Below are positions 6,937-14,868 of a stretch of 64,000 nucleotides of DNA, one piece after another. The DNA comes from Lentzea sp. NEAU-D7 (GTDB lineage Bacteria; Actinomycetota; Actinomycetes; Mycobacteriales; Pseudonocardiaceae): positions 156,907 through 220,906 of the forward strand of contig NZ_JAPJDL010000017.1 in the NCBI RefSeq assembly GCF_026242055.1, in the 5' to 3' direction. Each line of letters begins with the position of its first letter. Position 1 is the stretch's first letter. Under the pieces are notes generated by a model. That model saw only the letters and a program-made list of their open reading frames with translations, did not search any database and had not been told where the DNA came from. A program made the translations under genes and the position numbers.

Positions 6937-9302
6937 GACGAGGGGGCTCCTTCTGATCTCCAGTCGTCGGTCAGCCGGGCGTCACGGGTACCGCGCTGGA
7001 ACGCGGCGAAACCGTCACGGGTCCGCTCGGCCGACCGTTCGCCGGTCACCGGCTCGGCGTGCTGCGGCTCCTCCGAGGACTGCATGAGCTGCGGCGCGAG
7101 GTTCTGCCGCTTCTTCCTGCGGGGAAGGGGTGCCTTCCCGTCCTGGACCGGAGGTGCCGCGGAGGTTGGTTCTTCCACCGATGCGTCTGCCGCGGACACC
7201 GCCGCTGGGGCAACTGTGCTCATGTCAGGTTCTACGAGCGCGTTCAGCCCTGCGTTCAGTGCCGCCTGGACTTCGGGATTCACCTTCACGGGGAAGCTCG
7301 GGTGTTCCTCGACGTGCCCGTGGTACGTGTCGTGGAACGACCGCACCGGCATCTGGGTGGTCTCGGTGATGTCGCCCGCGGCGCTGTGCGGGGCGACGAT
7401 GCTCGGCGGCAGCACGCACAGGGCGACCGTGCCGCCGTAGGGCGAGTCGCGCAGCTCCACCTTGATGCCCCGGCGCGCGGCCAGCCGGGCGACGACGAAC
7501 AGTCCCAGCCGGGACTCGCCGCGGAACGCCATCGTCTCGAAGTCCGGCGGGTTGGAGAGCTTCGCGTTGGCCTGGAGGCGCTCCTCCTGCGTCATGCCGA
7601 GGCCGTGGTCCTCGATCTCCACCACGAGGCCGTGCGGCGCGGCGCTGGAGTGGATGACCACTTCCGAGCGGGGCGACGAGAACGCCGTCGCGTTGTCGAC
7701 GAGCTCGGCGAGCAGGTGGATGGTGTCGGCGACAGCCACGCCGACCAGCGCGCGGTCGGGCACCGGGTTGACCCTGACCCGGACGTACTGCTCGGTCTCG
7801 GCGACGGCGGAGCGGATGACGTCGCTCAGCCGCACCGGCTTGCGCCACTGCCTGCCGGGCTGCTCGCCGGCGAGGATGATCAGGTTCTCCGCGTTGCGGC
7901 GGGCGCGGGTCGCCAGGTGGTCCAGCTGGAACAGCGAGTCGAGCTGCTCGGGGTGCTCCTCCTCGCGTTCCAGCTTGTCGAGGATCTTGAGCTGCCGGTG
8001 CACGAGCCCCTGGTTGCGGTGCGCGATGTCGAGGAAGACCCGGTTCACGCCCTCGCGCGCCTGCGTCTCCTTCACCGCCGCCGCGACCGCGGTGTACTGG
8101 GCGGCGTTGAACGCGTCCGCGACCTGGCCGATCTCGTCGTTGCCGTAGTCCAGCGGCGGCATGTCCCGGTGCACGTCCACCTGCTCGCCGCCGCGCAGCC
8201 GGGCCACGATGTGCGGCAGCCGTTCCTGCGCGAGCCGCAGCGTGTCCTCCCGCAGCGACGCCAGCCGCATGACCAGGGCCTTCGACACGAGCCGGTTCGA
8301 GATGCGCAGCGCCAGGACGATGCCGACGACGACGGCGAGCAACGCGATCAGGCTGCCGATCAGCACCGCGGCGACCCGGCTGTCGGCCTTGTCGAGGCCG
8401 AGGTCGGCGGCGTTGCGGGCCTGCGTGACCGCGAGCCCGACGAGGTTGTCGTGCACGGGACTGGCCACGCCGCGCCACTGCGCGTCGGTGACGTTCGCGT
8501 CGCCGTTGATGATCCGGCCCTCGAGGTCGAGCAGCGTCCGGTACTCGGTGCTGCCGCGCAACGCGTCGTACTGCGCGCGCGGCTGCTCCAGCGCGAACGG
8601 GATCGTGGAGTCGAGGCCCGAGTGGTAGGCGCCGACCAGCCGGGCGAACTCGACGCGTTCGGGCGCGGTGAACGTGCCGTTGAGCAGCCCGCGCGACCCG
8701 ATGGTCGCACCGCGCGAGAGCCAGTCGGCGGTCTGGAAGATCGTGACGGCCTGGACGCCTGCCTGGCTCGCCTCCGAGTCGGGCACCAGACGCGCCTGCC
8801 GGGAGAGCAGCGCGATGCCCGAGTCGAGGATGCCGTTGTAGTAGTCGTAGACCGCCTGCGGGTTCGCCGACCCCGAGTCGACGCGCGACCGCTGCTGCGG
8901 CAGCTCGTCCAGCACGGAGTTGAGCGCGTTGATCCGGTCGGCGGTGTCCTGGGGCGCGCTCTCGGAGAGCTCCGCGAACGCGTCCTTCATCTTGCGCACG
9001 GCCTCGTCGGTGACGCCGCGCTGGCGTCCCAGCCCCCCGCTGTCGACGCCCTCGGCCTTGCTGAGGACCTCCAGGGTCAGCTGGCGTTCCTTCTGCAGGC
9101 CGGCGAGCGCCTCGACGGACGGGATCGTCGCGCCCTTCACCCCGGCCGCGACCGACCGCATGTAGAAACCGTCGAAAAGGGTGTAAGAGGAGAAAACGGC
9201 CCACATGACCAGCAGCACCACGCTGGGAACGACCACGACACCGGCCAGCCGCGACCGAATGGTCCGGTAGTTGGTCGGTGTGTAACCGCTCTTCTCGTTC
9301 AC
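6933..9302 (-). CDS. cvnA: Conservon sensor histidine kinase-like protein CvnA
   Basis: A 789-residue membrane protein. A short cytoplasmic N terminus is followed by TM1 (LAGVVVVPSVVLLVMWAVFSS), an extracellular helical NIT (nitrate/nitrite-sensor-like) domain to about residue 300, and TM2 (VAAVLIGSLIALLAVVVGIVLAL). Then come HAMP, a dimerisation region rich in basic residues (FLDIAHRNQGLVHRQLKILDKLEREEEHPE), and an HATPase_c domain with N box ELVDNATAFSSP and G box VEIEDHGLGM. A disordered Pro/Ala tail ends it. Conservon kinases lack a partner response regulator. GTG start. First gene of a four-gene operon; its leader has paired GTTAC boxes. Confidence 0.92.
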   Translation of the reverse strand: MNEKSGYTPTNYRTIRSRLAGVVVVPSVVLLVMWAVFSSYTLFDGFYMRSVAAGVKGATIPSVEALAGLQKERQLTLEVLSKAEGVDSGGLGRQRGVTDEAVRKMKDAFAELSESAPQDTADRINALNSVLDELPQQRSRVDSGSANPQAVYDYYNGILDSGIALLSRQARLVPDSEASQAGVQAVTIFQTADWLSRGATIGSRGLLNGTFTAPERVEFARLVGAYHSGLDSTIPFALEQPRAQYDALRGSTEYRTLLDLEGRIINGDANVTDAQWRGVASPVHDNLVGLAVTQARNAADLGLDKADSRVAAVLIGSLIALLAVVVGIVLALRISNRLVSKALVMRLASLREDTLRLAQERLPHIVARLRGGEQVDVHRDMPPLDYGNDEIGQVADAFNAAQYTAVAAAVKETQAREGVNRVFLDIAHRNQGLVHRQLKILDKLEREEEHPEQLDSLFQLDHLATRARRNAENLIILAGEQPGRQWRKPVRLSDVIRSAVAETEQYVRVRVNPVPDRALVGVAVADTIHLLAELVDNATAFSSPRSEVVIHSSAAPHGLVVEIEDHGLGMTQEERLQANAKLSNPPDFETMAFRGESRLGLFVVARLAARRGIKVELRDSPYGGTVALCVLPPSIVAPHSAAGDITETTQMPVRSFHDTYHGHVEEHPSFPVKVNPEVQAALNAGLNALVEPDMSTVAPAAVSAADASVEEPTSAAPPVQDGKAPLPRRKKRQNLAPQLMQSSEEPQHAEPVTGERSAERTRDGFAAFQRGTRDARLTDDWRSEGAPSS

Positions 9303-9344
9303 AGCGCTCTCACGGTCTCCTGTGTCCCACGGCTAGCGCTGCGG

Positions 9345-9401
9345 GTTACCTGAGTAACTCCTTCGGCTGCAATTAGGTTACGGCGGGAGATCACCGTTAC
9401 C
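9345..9401. promoter_or_regulatory. GTTAC palindromes upstream of cvnA
   Basis: GTTAC-CTGA-GTAAC (9345-9358) is a perfect short palindrome. GGTTACGG (9376-9383) and CCGTTACC (9394-9401) form a second, one-mismatch inverted pair. All lie 40-100 bases before the cvnA start. Candidate operators or promoter elements for the conservon; the factor is unknown. Confidence 0.35.
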
Positions 9402-9469
9402 CAATGACAGCGATCACACGCAGTACGCGGTTGGCAGGCTACCCAGTCGAGTGAGTGAAGCAACACCCG

Positions 9470-9504
9470 GTACGGGGGTTCTCACAAGGCAAGAACCCCC
9501 GTAC
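9470..9504 (-). terminator. Terminator of the beta-propeller gene
   Basis: GTACGGGGGTTCT (9470-9482) pairs perfectly with AGAACCCCCGTAC (9492-9504) around a 9-base loop, 35 bases beyond the stop at 9539. It separates this gene from the cvn promoter. Confidence 0.75.
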
Positions 9505-9538
9505 GGGCTAGTTCTGCCGCTTGTTCTCCCCGCTGTGC

Positions 9539-10438
9539 CTACGGACGCTCGACCGCGACGACGGTGTAGGTCGTCTCGGGCGTCGGAGGCGTGGTGAAGC
9601 GGGCATTCGGCAGGTAGAGGCGCTTGCCGAACGCGGCGACCGTCGTGGGAACGTCGAACCGCGCGTCCGTGCGTTCCGCCGCCAGCGTCGCGCCATCACG
9701 GCTCAGCGTGTAGCGCGCGACTTTGTTCAGCCGGTTTTGCACCACGTACAACTGACGTCCCTCACGCAACAGACCGTCACCATTGGTGAGTGTTTGACCG
9801 CTCAAATTGATCTCGGTCGTTTTACCGCTCCGGGGATCGATCCTGAACAGCTTTCCGGTGTTGCTCTGCACGACGATCAGACCGCCGTCGAGCCCGGTGA
9901 CGATGCCGTTGAGGTTCGTCGCGCCGGGGGTGACGACGAGGTCGCCCGTCAGCGCGAGCGTGCGGTGCGGTTTCAGGTTCAGCGGCACCTCGTACAGCAC
10001 CGCCTTGCGCGAGTCGGTGAACCACGCCGACTTCTCGGTCAGCACGACGTCGTTGACGAACGTGTCCGCGGTCGCGAACTGGAACTTCGCCAGCAACGCG
10101 CCGGAGCGCGTGTCGTAGACCCGTGCGTCGCCACCGACACCACCGGCGACCCACAACCGCTTGCGCGCGTCGACCTTCATGCCGAGCGACGGGGTGCCCG
10201 GCCCCTTGGCGAGCACCTTGCCGTTGCCGGTGCGCAGGTCCGCCGCGTAGATCGACCCGTCGGCCCGCGACCCGAAGTAGGCCGTGGTGCCGCTGATCGC
10301 GATGCCTTCCGGTTGCCACCCGTTGGGCAGGGAGAACTCCGTCGGAAAGTGCCTGGAACCGTCCGCGGTGGCCGGCGCCGCGGCGGTGAGCGTGACGCCC
10401 AGGACCGCCGCGAGCAGGACACCGAATCTGCGGTACAT
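9539..10438 (-). CDS. Secreted SMP-30/NHL-type beta-propeller protein
   Basis: A 299-residue protein. Residues 1-26 form a clear Sec signal peptide (RRFGVLLAAVLGVTLTAAAPATA). The rest is a six-bladed propeller with repeating strands such as LPNGWQPEGIAISG, GSIYAADLRTG, PSLGMKVDARKRLWVAGG, and NGIVTGLDGGLIVVQSNTGKLFRID. This resembles the SMP-30/gluconolactonase/strictosidine-synthase-like superfamily, often mis-annotated as superoxide dismutase. No enzymatic residue set can be assigned with confidence. The start is ATG with AGGAGG close upstream. It is monocistronic, with its own terminator. Confidence 0.8.
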   Translation of the reverse strand: MYRRFGVLLAAVLGVTLTAAAPATADGSRHFPTEFSLPNGWQPEGIAISGTTAYFGSRADGSIYAADLRTGNGKVLAKGPGTPSLGMKVDARKRLWVAGGVGGDARVYDTRSGALLAKFQFATADTFVNDVVLTEKSAWFTDSRKAVLYEVPLNLKPHRTLALTGDLVVTPGATNLNGIVTGLDGGLIVVQSNTGKLFRIDPRSGKTTEINLSGQTLTNGDGLLREGRQLYVVQNRLNKVARYTLSRDGATLAAERTDARFDVPTTVAAFGKRLYLPNARFTTPPTPETTYTVVAVERP

Positions 10439-10533
10439 GCCGCCTCCTTGCCAGAGGAATCTCGGATTGAGGTGCCCCCTGATCCTTCCCCGGCGGGGCG
10501 GCGAACAAGACTTTTCTCAGGAAGCCGACATCT

Positions 10534-11376
10534 CTACAGGTCAGCGGCGGCCTCCGCGATGAGCTCCAGCGACTCACCGGTGCCCAGCGCGATCTCCCGC
10601 AGACTCGCGAACCGCCGCGCGCACTCCTCGGTCAGCCTCGGCTCCTCGACGTAGTCGCCCCTGACGAACGTCTCCAGGTACGCCACGTCGTTGTGCTGCC
10701 GGTGCGGGAACCCGAGCAACGTGAACGGCGACCCCATCGCCGGGTACGCCCCCGCGTCGCGCGGCACGACCTGCACGCTCACCGTCTCGTGCTCGCTGAC
10801 CTCCATCAGGTGCAGCAGCTGCGCCTTCATCACCCGCGGCCCGCCGATCACGTGCCGCAGCACCGCTTCGGGGAACACGGCCCGCACCGCCAGCGGGTCC
10901 CTGTCGTTCAGGCGCGCCGACCACGCCTCCCGCACCATCGCGAGCCGCGCGATCCGCACCGGGTCGTCCGCCCGCAGGACGGTGTTCGTGTACTCGGGGA
11001 GCTGGAACACCGGCGGAACCAGATCCGTCGTGAACACCCGCATCGACGTCGCCTCGAACACGAGATTCACGAAGTCCGCCGCCGGGTCGAAAAGCAGCGC
11101 GCCGTTCACCGGGCGCGTGCGCACCTGTTCCGCGTACTGCGCGCGCATCACCACGGCCTGCCATTCCGGGGTGGGCACCTTGTAGACGTAACCGAGCGCC
11201 ATGACGTCCACGGGAGCCGACGGCTGCACCGCGTTCTCCATCATGGACAGCTTGGCACTGCTGAAACCCACGCGCTGGCCCGCCTCGGTGAGGCTCAGCT
11301 CGCGCTCGTCGCGCCACCCGGCCAGCTGCCGCCCGATGGCGCGTTCGAGAGTCGTGGCCCGGAAATCCTTCGGCAT
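10534..11376 (-). CDS. XRE-family regulator with DUF5753 ligand domain
   Basis: A 280-residue regulator typical of actinomycetes. Residues about 10-60 form a Cro/C1 helix-turn-helix (GRQLAGWRDERELSLTEAGQRVGFSSAKLSMMENA). Residues about 95-275 are DUF5753, recognisable from the LLFDPAADFVNLVFEA-type core, EAWSARL and MKAQLLHLMEVSEHETVSVQVVP. Such proteins usually pair with a small DUF397 protein; none is seen next to this one. Three CGTTAAAC repeats lie 58-104 bases upstream of its start and may be its own operator. Confidence 0.88.
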   Translation of the reverse strand: MPKDFRATTLERAIGRQLAGWRDERELSLTEAGQRVGFSSAKLSMMENAVQPSAPVDVMALGYVYKVPTPEWQAVVMRAQYAEQVRTRPVNGALLFDPAADFVNLVFEATSMRVFTTDLVPPVFQLPEYTNTVLRADDPVRIARLAMVREAWSARLNDRDPLAVRAVFPEAVLRHVIGGPRVMKAQLLHLMEVSEHETVSVQVVPRDAGAYPAMGSPFTLLGFPHRQHNDVAYLETFVRGDYVEEPRLTEECARRFASLREIALGTGESLELIAEAAADL

Positions 11377-11433
11377 GACGCGAAGGATATGACTGATTCG
11401 GATTCCCGAAAGGGACGGGTCGGTGTGGACAAC

Positions 11434-11480
11434 CGTTAAACAGCGACGAAGTTCGTTAAACGGAGTGCTTTGCGTTAAAC
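11434..11480. promoter_or_regulatory. Three phased CGTTAAAC repeats upstream of the XRE gene
   Basis: CGTTAAAC occurs at 11434-11441, 11454-11461 and 11473-11480, with spacings of 20 and 19 bases. That is again about two helical turns. The array lies between the start of the XRE gene (11376) and the end of the NB-ARC gene (11499). It looks like a multi-site operator on one DNA face. Confidence 0.5.
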
Positions 11481-11498
11481 GGCCGTGGAGCCTATTTA

Positions 11499-12233
11499 CT
11501 ATTGATAGCGCTTTGCGCGCGCATGGGCCCGCACGAGGTCATGGAACCGGAAGGCGTCATCGCCCACCTCGGTCAGCAACGACTTCTCCACCAGGTCGTC
11601 CAGCGCGTCCTCGACGTCGCACTCGGACTCCCCCGCGATCGCCGCCGCCACCGGTACGCCGAACGTGTCCGGCTCCCACGCGCAGAGCCGGTACAGCCGC
11701 GCCTGCCGTTCGGGAAGCTCCACATAGGACCGGTCGAGCAGCGGCCCGAGCCGTCCGTCGTCGGTGAGCGAACCGATGCCGATCTCGTGCGCCTGCGGCA
11801 GGTCCAGCCTGACCCGGCTGGTCACGAGCACCGTGCCCGACGGGGGCAGCAGCGGCGTCACCTGCTCGGCCGAGTCCGCGTTGTCCAGCAACAGGGTGAA
11901 CTGCCGGCGCAGGACGAGACTGCGGAACACGGCGCGTTCGTCGGCGGGGTCGGCGCTCAGCCCGAACGCCCGCAGCACCCGTCCCAGGTCGTGCGTGGCC
12001 AGATCGAGGTACAGCTGGGCGCCGGATCCCCTCTCCCACAACCACTTGAGCGCGAGCGCGGTCTTCCCCGCCCCGCTCGCGCCGTGCAGCACCGTCACCC
12101 CGGGCCTGATGCTCGCGAGCTCCGCGTCCCTGCCGACGAAGTGCCGCGGCGGCGCGGGCGGCCGGAACCGCGGCGGTACGTCGTTCCTGCCCCTGATGGT
12201 TCCTGTGGCTCTGGCAGCCAGTACGTCACTCAT
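11499..12233 (-). CDS. Short NB-ARC-like ATPase fragment
   Basis: 244 residues from an ATG at 12233 (GGGGAGG 9 bases upstream); an in-frame GTG at 12254 is less likely. Seen: PPRHFVGRDAELASI (linker before the NTPase domain), Walker A LHGASGAGKTALAL, Walker B FTLLLDNADS, the sensor-type VLVTSRVRLDLP and a winged-helix-like end with EDALDDLVEKSLLTEVGDDAFRFHDLVRAHARA. These are the NB-ARC core motifs of AfsR-type STAND regulators. The N-terminal DNA-binding domain and C-terminal TPRs are absent, so it is a stand-alone core or a remnant. Walker residues are intact, so ATP binding is plausible. Confidence 0.72.
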   Translation of the reverse strand: MSDVLAARATGTIRGRNDVPPRFRPPAPPRHFVGRDAELASIRPGVTVLHGASGAGKTALALKWLWERGSGAQLYLDLATHDLGRVLRAFGLSADPADERAVFRSLVLRRQFTLLLDNADSAEQVTPLLPPSGTVLVTSRVRLDLPQAHEIGIGSLTDDGRLGPLLDRSYVELPERQARLYRLCAWEPDTFGVPVAAAIAGESECDVEDALDDLVEKSLLTEVGDDAFRFHDLVRAHARAKRYQ

Positions 12234-12284
12234 CAACCCGTACCTCCCCGACACGTTGAAGCTACGGGCTTTCCTCCTCTTACA

Positions 12285-12608
12285 TCAGACGGCCATCGAG
12301 TGATCGCAGCTGAGCGCCGCCCCCGTCCGGGACGTCGACGACCGCACCTGCCGGCCGTTGATGATGATCTTGCAGGTGAGCTCGCCGCGCACGCCCTCCA
12401 GCCGCACGACGACCCGCCCCTTGCGCTTGCCCATGCGCTCGAACGGCAGATCGGGGTTGCGCAGGGTGCGTTCCTCCTCGCCGGGGAACGTGTAGGTGAG
12501 CCGGTCGGTCGTGCCCGTTCCCTCCACCACCACGCGGATGCTGGGCGCTACCGCACAGCCGGTGATCCCGGCCAGCAGAAGGCCCACGAGCAAGGCGGCG
12601 GTCTTCAT
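12285..12608 (-). CDS. Small lipoprotein, possibly MmpS-like
   Basis: A 107-residue protein with a lipoprotein signal peptide (KTAALLVGLLLAGITGC; lipobox ITGC at residues 15-18). The mature part is one small beta-sandwich-like domain: SIRVVVEGTGTTDRLTYTFPGEEERTLRNPDLPFER, then RVVVRLEGVRGELTCKIIINGRQV. That pattern resembles the MmpS/transport-accessory beta domain, but no MmpL neighbour is present, so the family call is tentative. Two cysteines remain in the mature part (TCKI and LSCD) and could form a disulfide. Confidence 0.6.
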   Translation of the reverse strand: MKTAALLVGLLLAGITGCAVAPSIRVVVEGTGTTDRLTYTFPGEEERTLRNPDLPFERMGKRKGRVVVRLEGVRGELTCKIIINGRQVRSSTSRTGAALSCDHSMAV

Positions 12609-12674
12609 GCCCCGAACAGTAGGAAGCGGAGGCCTCCCCGAGCATCAGCCTGAAGGCTCGAGGGGGATCAGCCA

Positions 12675-12974
12675 TCAGACTGACAACCCGAGGTCCCTCA
12701 GGCGCTCCTCGACCCTCAACCGCTCGATCTCGCGGTCCACGCCCTCGGGCAGCGACCCCAGCCGGTGCTCGACCTCCAGCGCCGAACAGGCCTGGACGAG
12801 CAGCGCGTCGAAGGCCTGACGAGCGGCGATCTTCTTGACCGCCGACGTCCCCGGCTCGAAGCAGGCACGCGCGCGGCGCACACGGCGGAGGTCGGCCGCG
12901 ACTCGTTCGATCGGCCGATGGTGGGGCACCGGAGCGGAAGGCCGGAGCAGCGCCTTCACGAAGTCGAAGGACAC
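12675..12974 (-). CDS. Hypothetical helical protein
   Basis: 99 residues, highly charged, mostly predicted helix (RVAADLRRVRRARACFEPGTSAVKKIAARQAFDALLVQACSALEV, then REIERLRVEERLRDLGL). No membrane segment or recognised domain is visible. It starts with GTG at 12974, 9 bases after the stop of the PucR gene, so the two may be co-transcribed. I do not recognise it. Confidence 0.5.
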   Translation of the reverse strand: MSFDFVKALLRPSAPVPHHRPIERVAADLRRVRRARACFEPGTSAVKKIAARQAFDALLVQACSALEVEHRLGSLPEGVDREIERLRVEERLRDLGLSV

Positions 12975-12983
12975 GCCTCCACG

Positions 12984-14423
12984 CTACCCCGCCTGCAACG
13001 CCAGGAAGAGGTCCACGCGCGCCTCGAACTCCGCCAGGTCGGCACCGAGCAGTTCCTCGACGCGTCCCACCCGGTACCGCAACGTGTTCACGTGGACGTG
13101 CAGCCGGGCGGCCGCCGCCGTCCACGAGCCGGAGCAGTCCAGGAACACCTTCAGAGTGCCCACCAGGTCCGAACCGTGCTCGGCGTCGTAGTCCAGCACC
13201 GGCCCGAGAAGCCGGCGGCGCAACGAAGTGCGCAACTCCTCCGGCACTCCCGCGAGCAGCAGCTGGTGCAGTGCGATCTCCTCGCCCGCCACCACACACG
13301 TGCGGCCGCCACGGCGTTCTCCCAGCCGACGCGCGTGCGTGGCTTCCTCCGCCGCGCCGCGCAGTCCGCGGGACGTGACGGGGGAACTGATGCCGACGAG
13401 CACGCGGGACGAGCCGAGGCCCGGTTCCATCACGCGCATCGCCTCGCGGAGGTCGTCGGGCTGGGCGTCGCCGGCTTTGGCCACCGCGTAGACGGTGTCA
13501 CCGACGGGGGTCACGAGGGCCTGGGGCAGCGCCTCCTCCAGCACCGCAGCCGCGAGGTCGGCGCGCTGGTCGGACGTCACCGCGCTGATCACCCGCAGCC
13601 GGTCGTGCTCCAGACCGGCCGCCGCCAGCCGGGACTCCAGGTCGGCCGAGCCGCTCAGCACCGCGGACACGAGGGGCGCGGCGGTGCGGTTCTCGATCTG
13701 CCGGCCCTGCGCCTCGCGCAGCCTCTCCAGCGCGACCAGTGACGCGAGCTCGGCGGCGGCCTCCGGTTGCACCGAGCCGCCCACGACGAGGATCCAGCTG
13801 GTGAGGCGGTTGCCGCCGCGTTCGGAGACGGGCACGAGGGTCACACCCTTGACCTTCTTCGGGAGGCGGTCGGCCTGGAGGAACTCCTTCACCAGCACGA
13901 GCCGGTCCGGCAGCTCGCCGCCCGCGACGACCCGGCCCGCCGTCGACAGCACCCAGCACGACGCGCCCAGCTCTTGGCCGCCCGCGAGCAGCAGCGCGGG
14001 CAGGCCGGAGCCCTCCGCGACGACGTTCAGCAGACGTCGGTGGCGGGAGAGCCCCACCAGTTCCATCGAGACGCGTTCGGTGATGGTCGCGAACGACAGG
14101 TCGACGGGGACTTCGAGCAGCGGCACGTGGTGGCGCTCGCAGGCGTCGACGAGGTCCGGGGGCAGCGCGCGGTTCCCGGTCTCGGAGGCGGCGAGGCCGG
14201 CGACACGGGCCGAGGCGAGCGACTGGACGAACGTCTCGGAGTCGTGCGGGCCGTGGTGCCACAGCAAGCCGGACAGCACGAGCTCCCCTCCGGACAGGTA
14301 CCGGCTGGGGTCGGGCAGCTCCGTTCCGTACACGCGGGTGACGGTGCGGTCGAGCTGGTCTTCACCGGTGTGCAGGCTCAGGCGCAGTTCCGGCATCTGC
14401 AGCAACGTCCGCAGCAGCAACAT
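12984..14423 (-). CDS. pucR: PucR-family transcriptional activator of purine catabolism
   Basis: A 479-residue regulator. The N-terminal PucR domain spans about residues 1-120 (MLLLRTLLQMPELRLSLHTGEDQLDRTVTRVYGTELPDPSRYLSGGELVLSG). A GGDEF-like or GAF-like middle follows. The C-terminal PucR-type helix-turn-helix (LVGTLKVFLDCSGSWTAAAARLHVHVNTLRYRVGRVEELL) ends the protein. Bacillus PucR activates purine degradation genes in response to allantoin-type metabolites. Here the gene is divergent from the purine cluster at 14564-22815, which supports the same role. A palindrome with GCACAA arms lies between the two starts. Confidence 0.88.
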   Translation of the reverse strand: MLLLRTLLQMPELRLSLHTGEDQLDRTVTRVYGTELPDPSRYLSGGELVLSGLLWHHGPHDSETFVQSLASARVAGLAASETGNRALPPDLVDACERHHVPLLEVPVDLSFATITERVSMELVGLSRHRRLLNVVAEGSGLPALLLAGGQELGASCWVLSTAGRVVAGGELPDRLVLVKEFLQADRLPKKVKGVTLVPVSERGGNRLTSWILVVGGSVQPEAAAELASLVALERLREAQGRQIENRTAAPLVSAVLSGSADLESRLAAAGLEHDRLRVISAVTSDQRADLAAAVLEEALPQALVTPVGDTVYAVAKAGDAQPDDLREAMRVMEPGLGSSRVLVGISSPVTSRGLRGAAEEATHARRLGERRGGRTCVVAGEEIALHQLLLAGVPEELRTSLRRRLLGPVLDYDAEHGSDLVGTLKVFLDCSGSWTAAAARLHVHVNTLRYRVGRVEELLGADLAEFEARVDLFLALQAG

Positions 14424-14459
14424 GACAGGTCACTTTCGTCCATTCGTGTTTGTAGGAAA

Positions 14460-14478
14460 GCACAAATTCACGTTGTGC
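14460..14478. promoter_or_regulatory. Palindrome between pucR and the purine cluster
   Basis: GCACAA (14460-14465) and TTGTGC (14473-14478) are perfect inverted arms around 7 bases, 37 bases from the pucR start and about 86 before uraH. It is a candidate PucR binding site or divergent operator. Confidence 0.4.
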
Positions 14479-14563
14479 AGGAGCCCGGTGATTCATGTAT
14501 TCCTGCCGTAGAGGTTCAGGGCGGTGGCTATGTGTACTGGCTCACAACCAGATGGGAGGGCGA

Positions 14564-14866
14564 GTGACGATCTCCACGCACGTGCTGGACGCGGCACGCG
14601 GCAGGCCGTTCGCCGGCATCACCGTGTCGCTGCAGCGACGCGACGGGACCGAGGTGGCGAACGCCGAGACGAACACCGATGGCCGGATCACCGGATGGGG
14701 TGACGGCCTGGAGGCCGGCGTCTACCGGCTGGTGTTCGACACGGCGGAAGCGGCGCCGTTCTTCCCCGAGGTCGTGCTCACCTTCGACTACTCCGATCCG
14801 GCGCAGCACTACCACGTGCCGTTGCTGCTGTCGCCGTTCGCCTACTCCACCTACCGAGGTAGCTGA
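14564..14866 (+). CDS. uraH: 5-hydroxyisourate hydrolase
   Basis: 100 residues from a GTG at 14564. This start gives the canonical N terminus TISTHVLDAARGRPFAGITVSL. Upstream in-frame ATGs at 14552 and 14495 give atypical leaders. Seen: the transthyretin-like fold signature with His of STHVLD, the Arg of TDGRI, and the conserved C-terminal YRGS tetrapeptide. All match HIU hydrolase, which converts the urate oxidase product HIU to OHCU. It acts as a tetramer in the cytoplasm. Urate oxidase and OHCU decarboxylase genes, expected neighbours, are not in this window. First gene of the purine cluster, 2 bases before the next. Confidence 0.95.
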   Translation: MTISTHVLDAARGRPFAGITVSLQRRDGTEVANAETNTDGRITGWGDGLEAGVYRLVFDTAEAAPFFPEVVLTFDYSDPAQHYHVPLLLSPFAYSTYRGS

Positions 14867-14868
14867 CG

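Noticed and set aside
7059..9353. A 764-codon plus-strand frame opposite cvnA
   Set aside because: cvnA on the minus strand has membrane, HAMP and ATPase motifs. The opposite frame has none.
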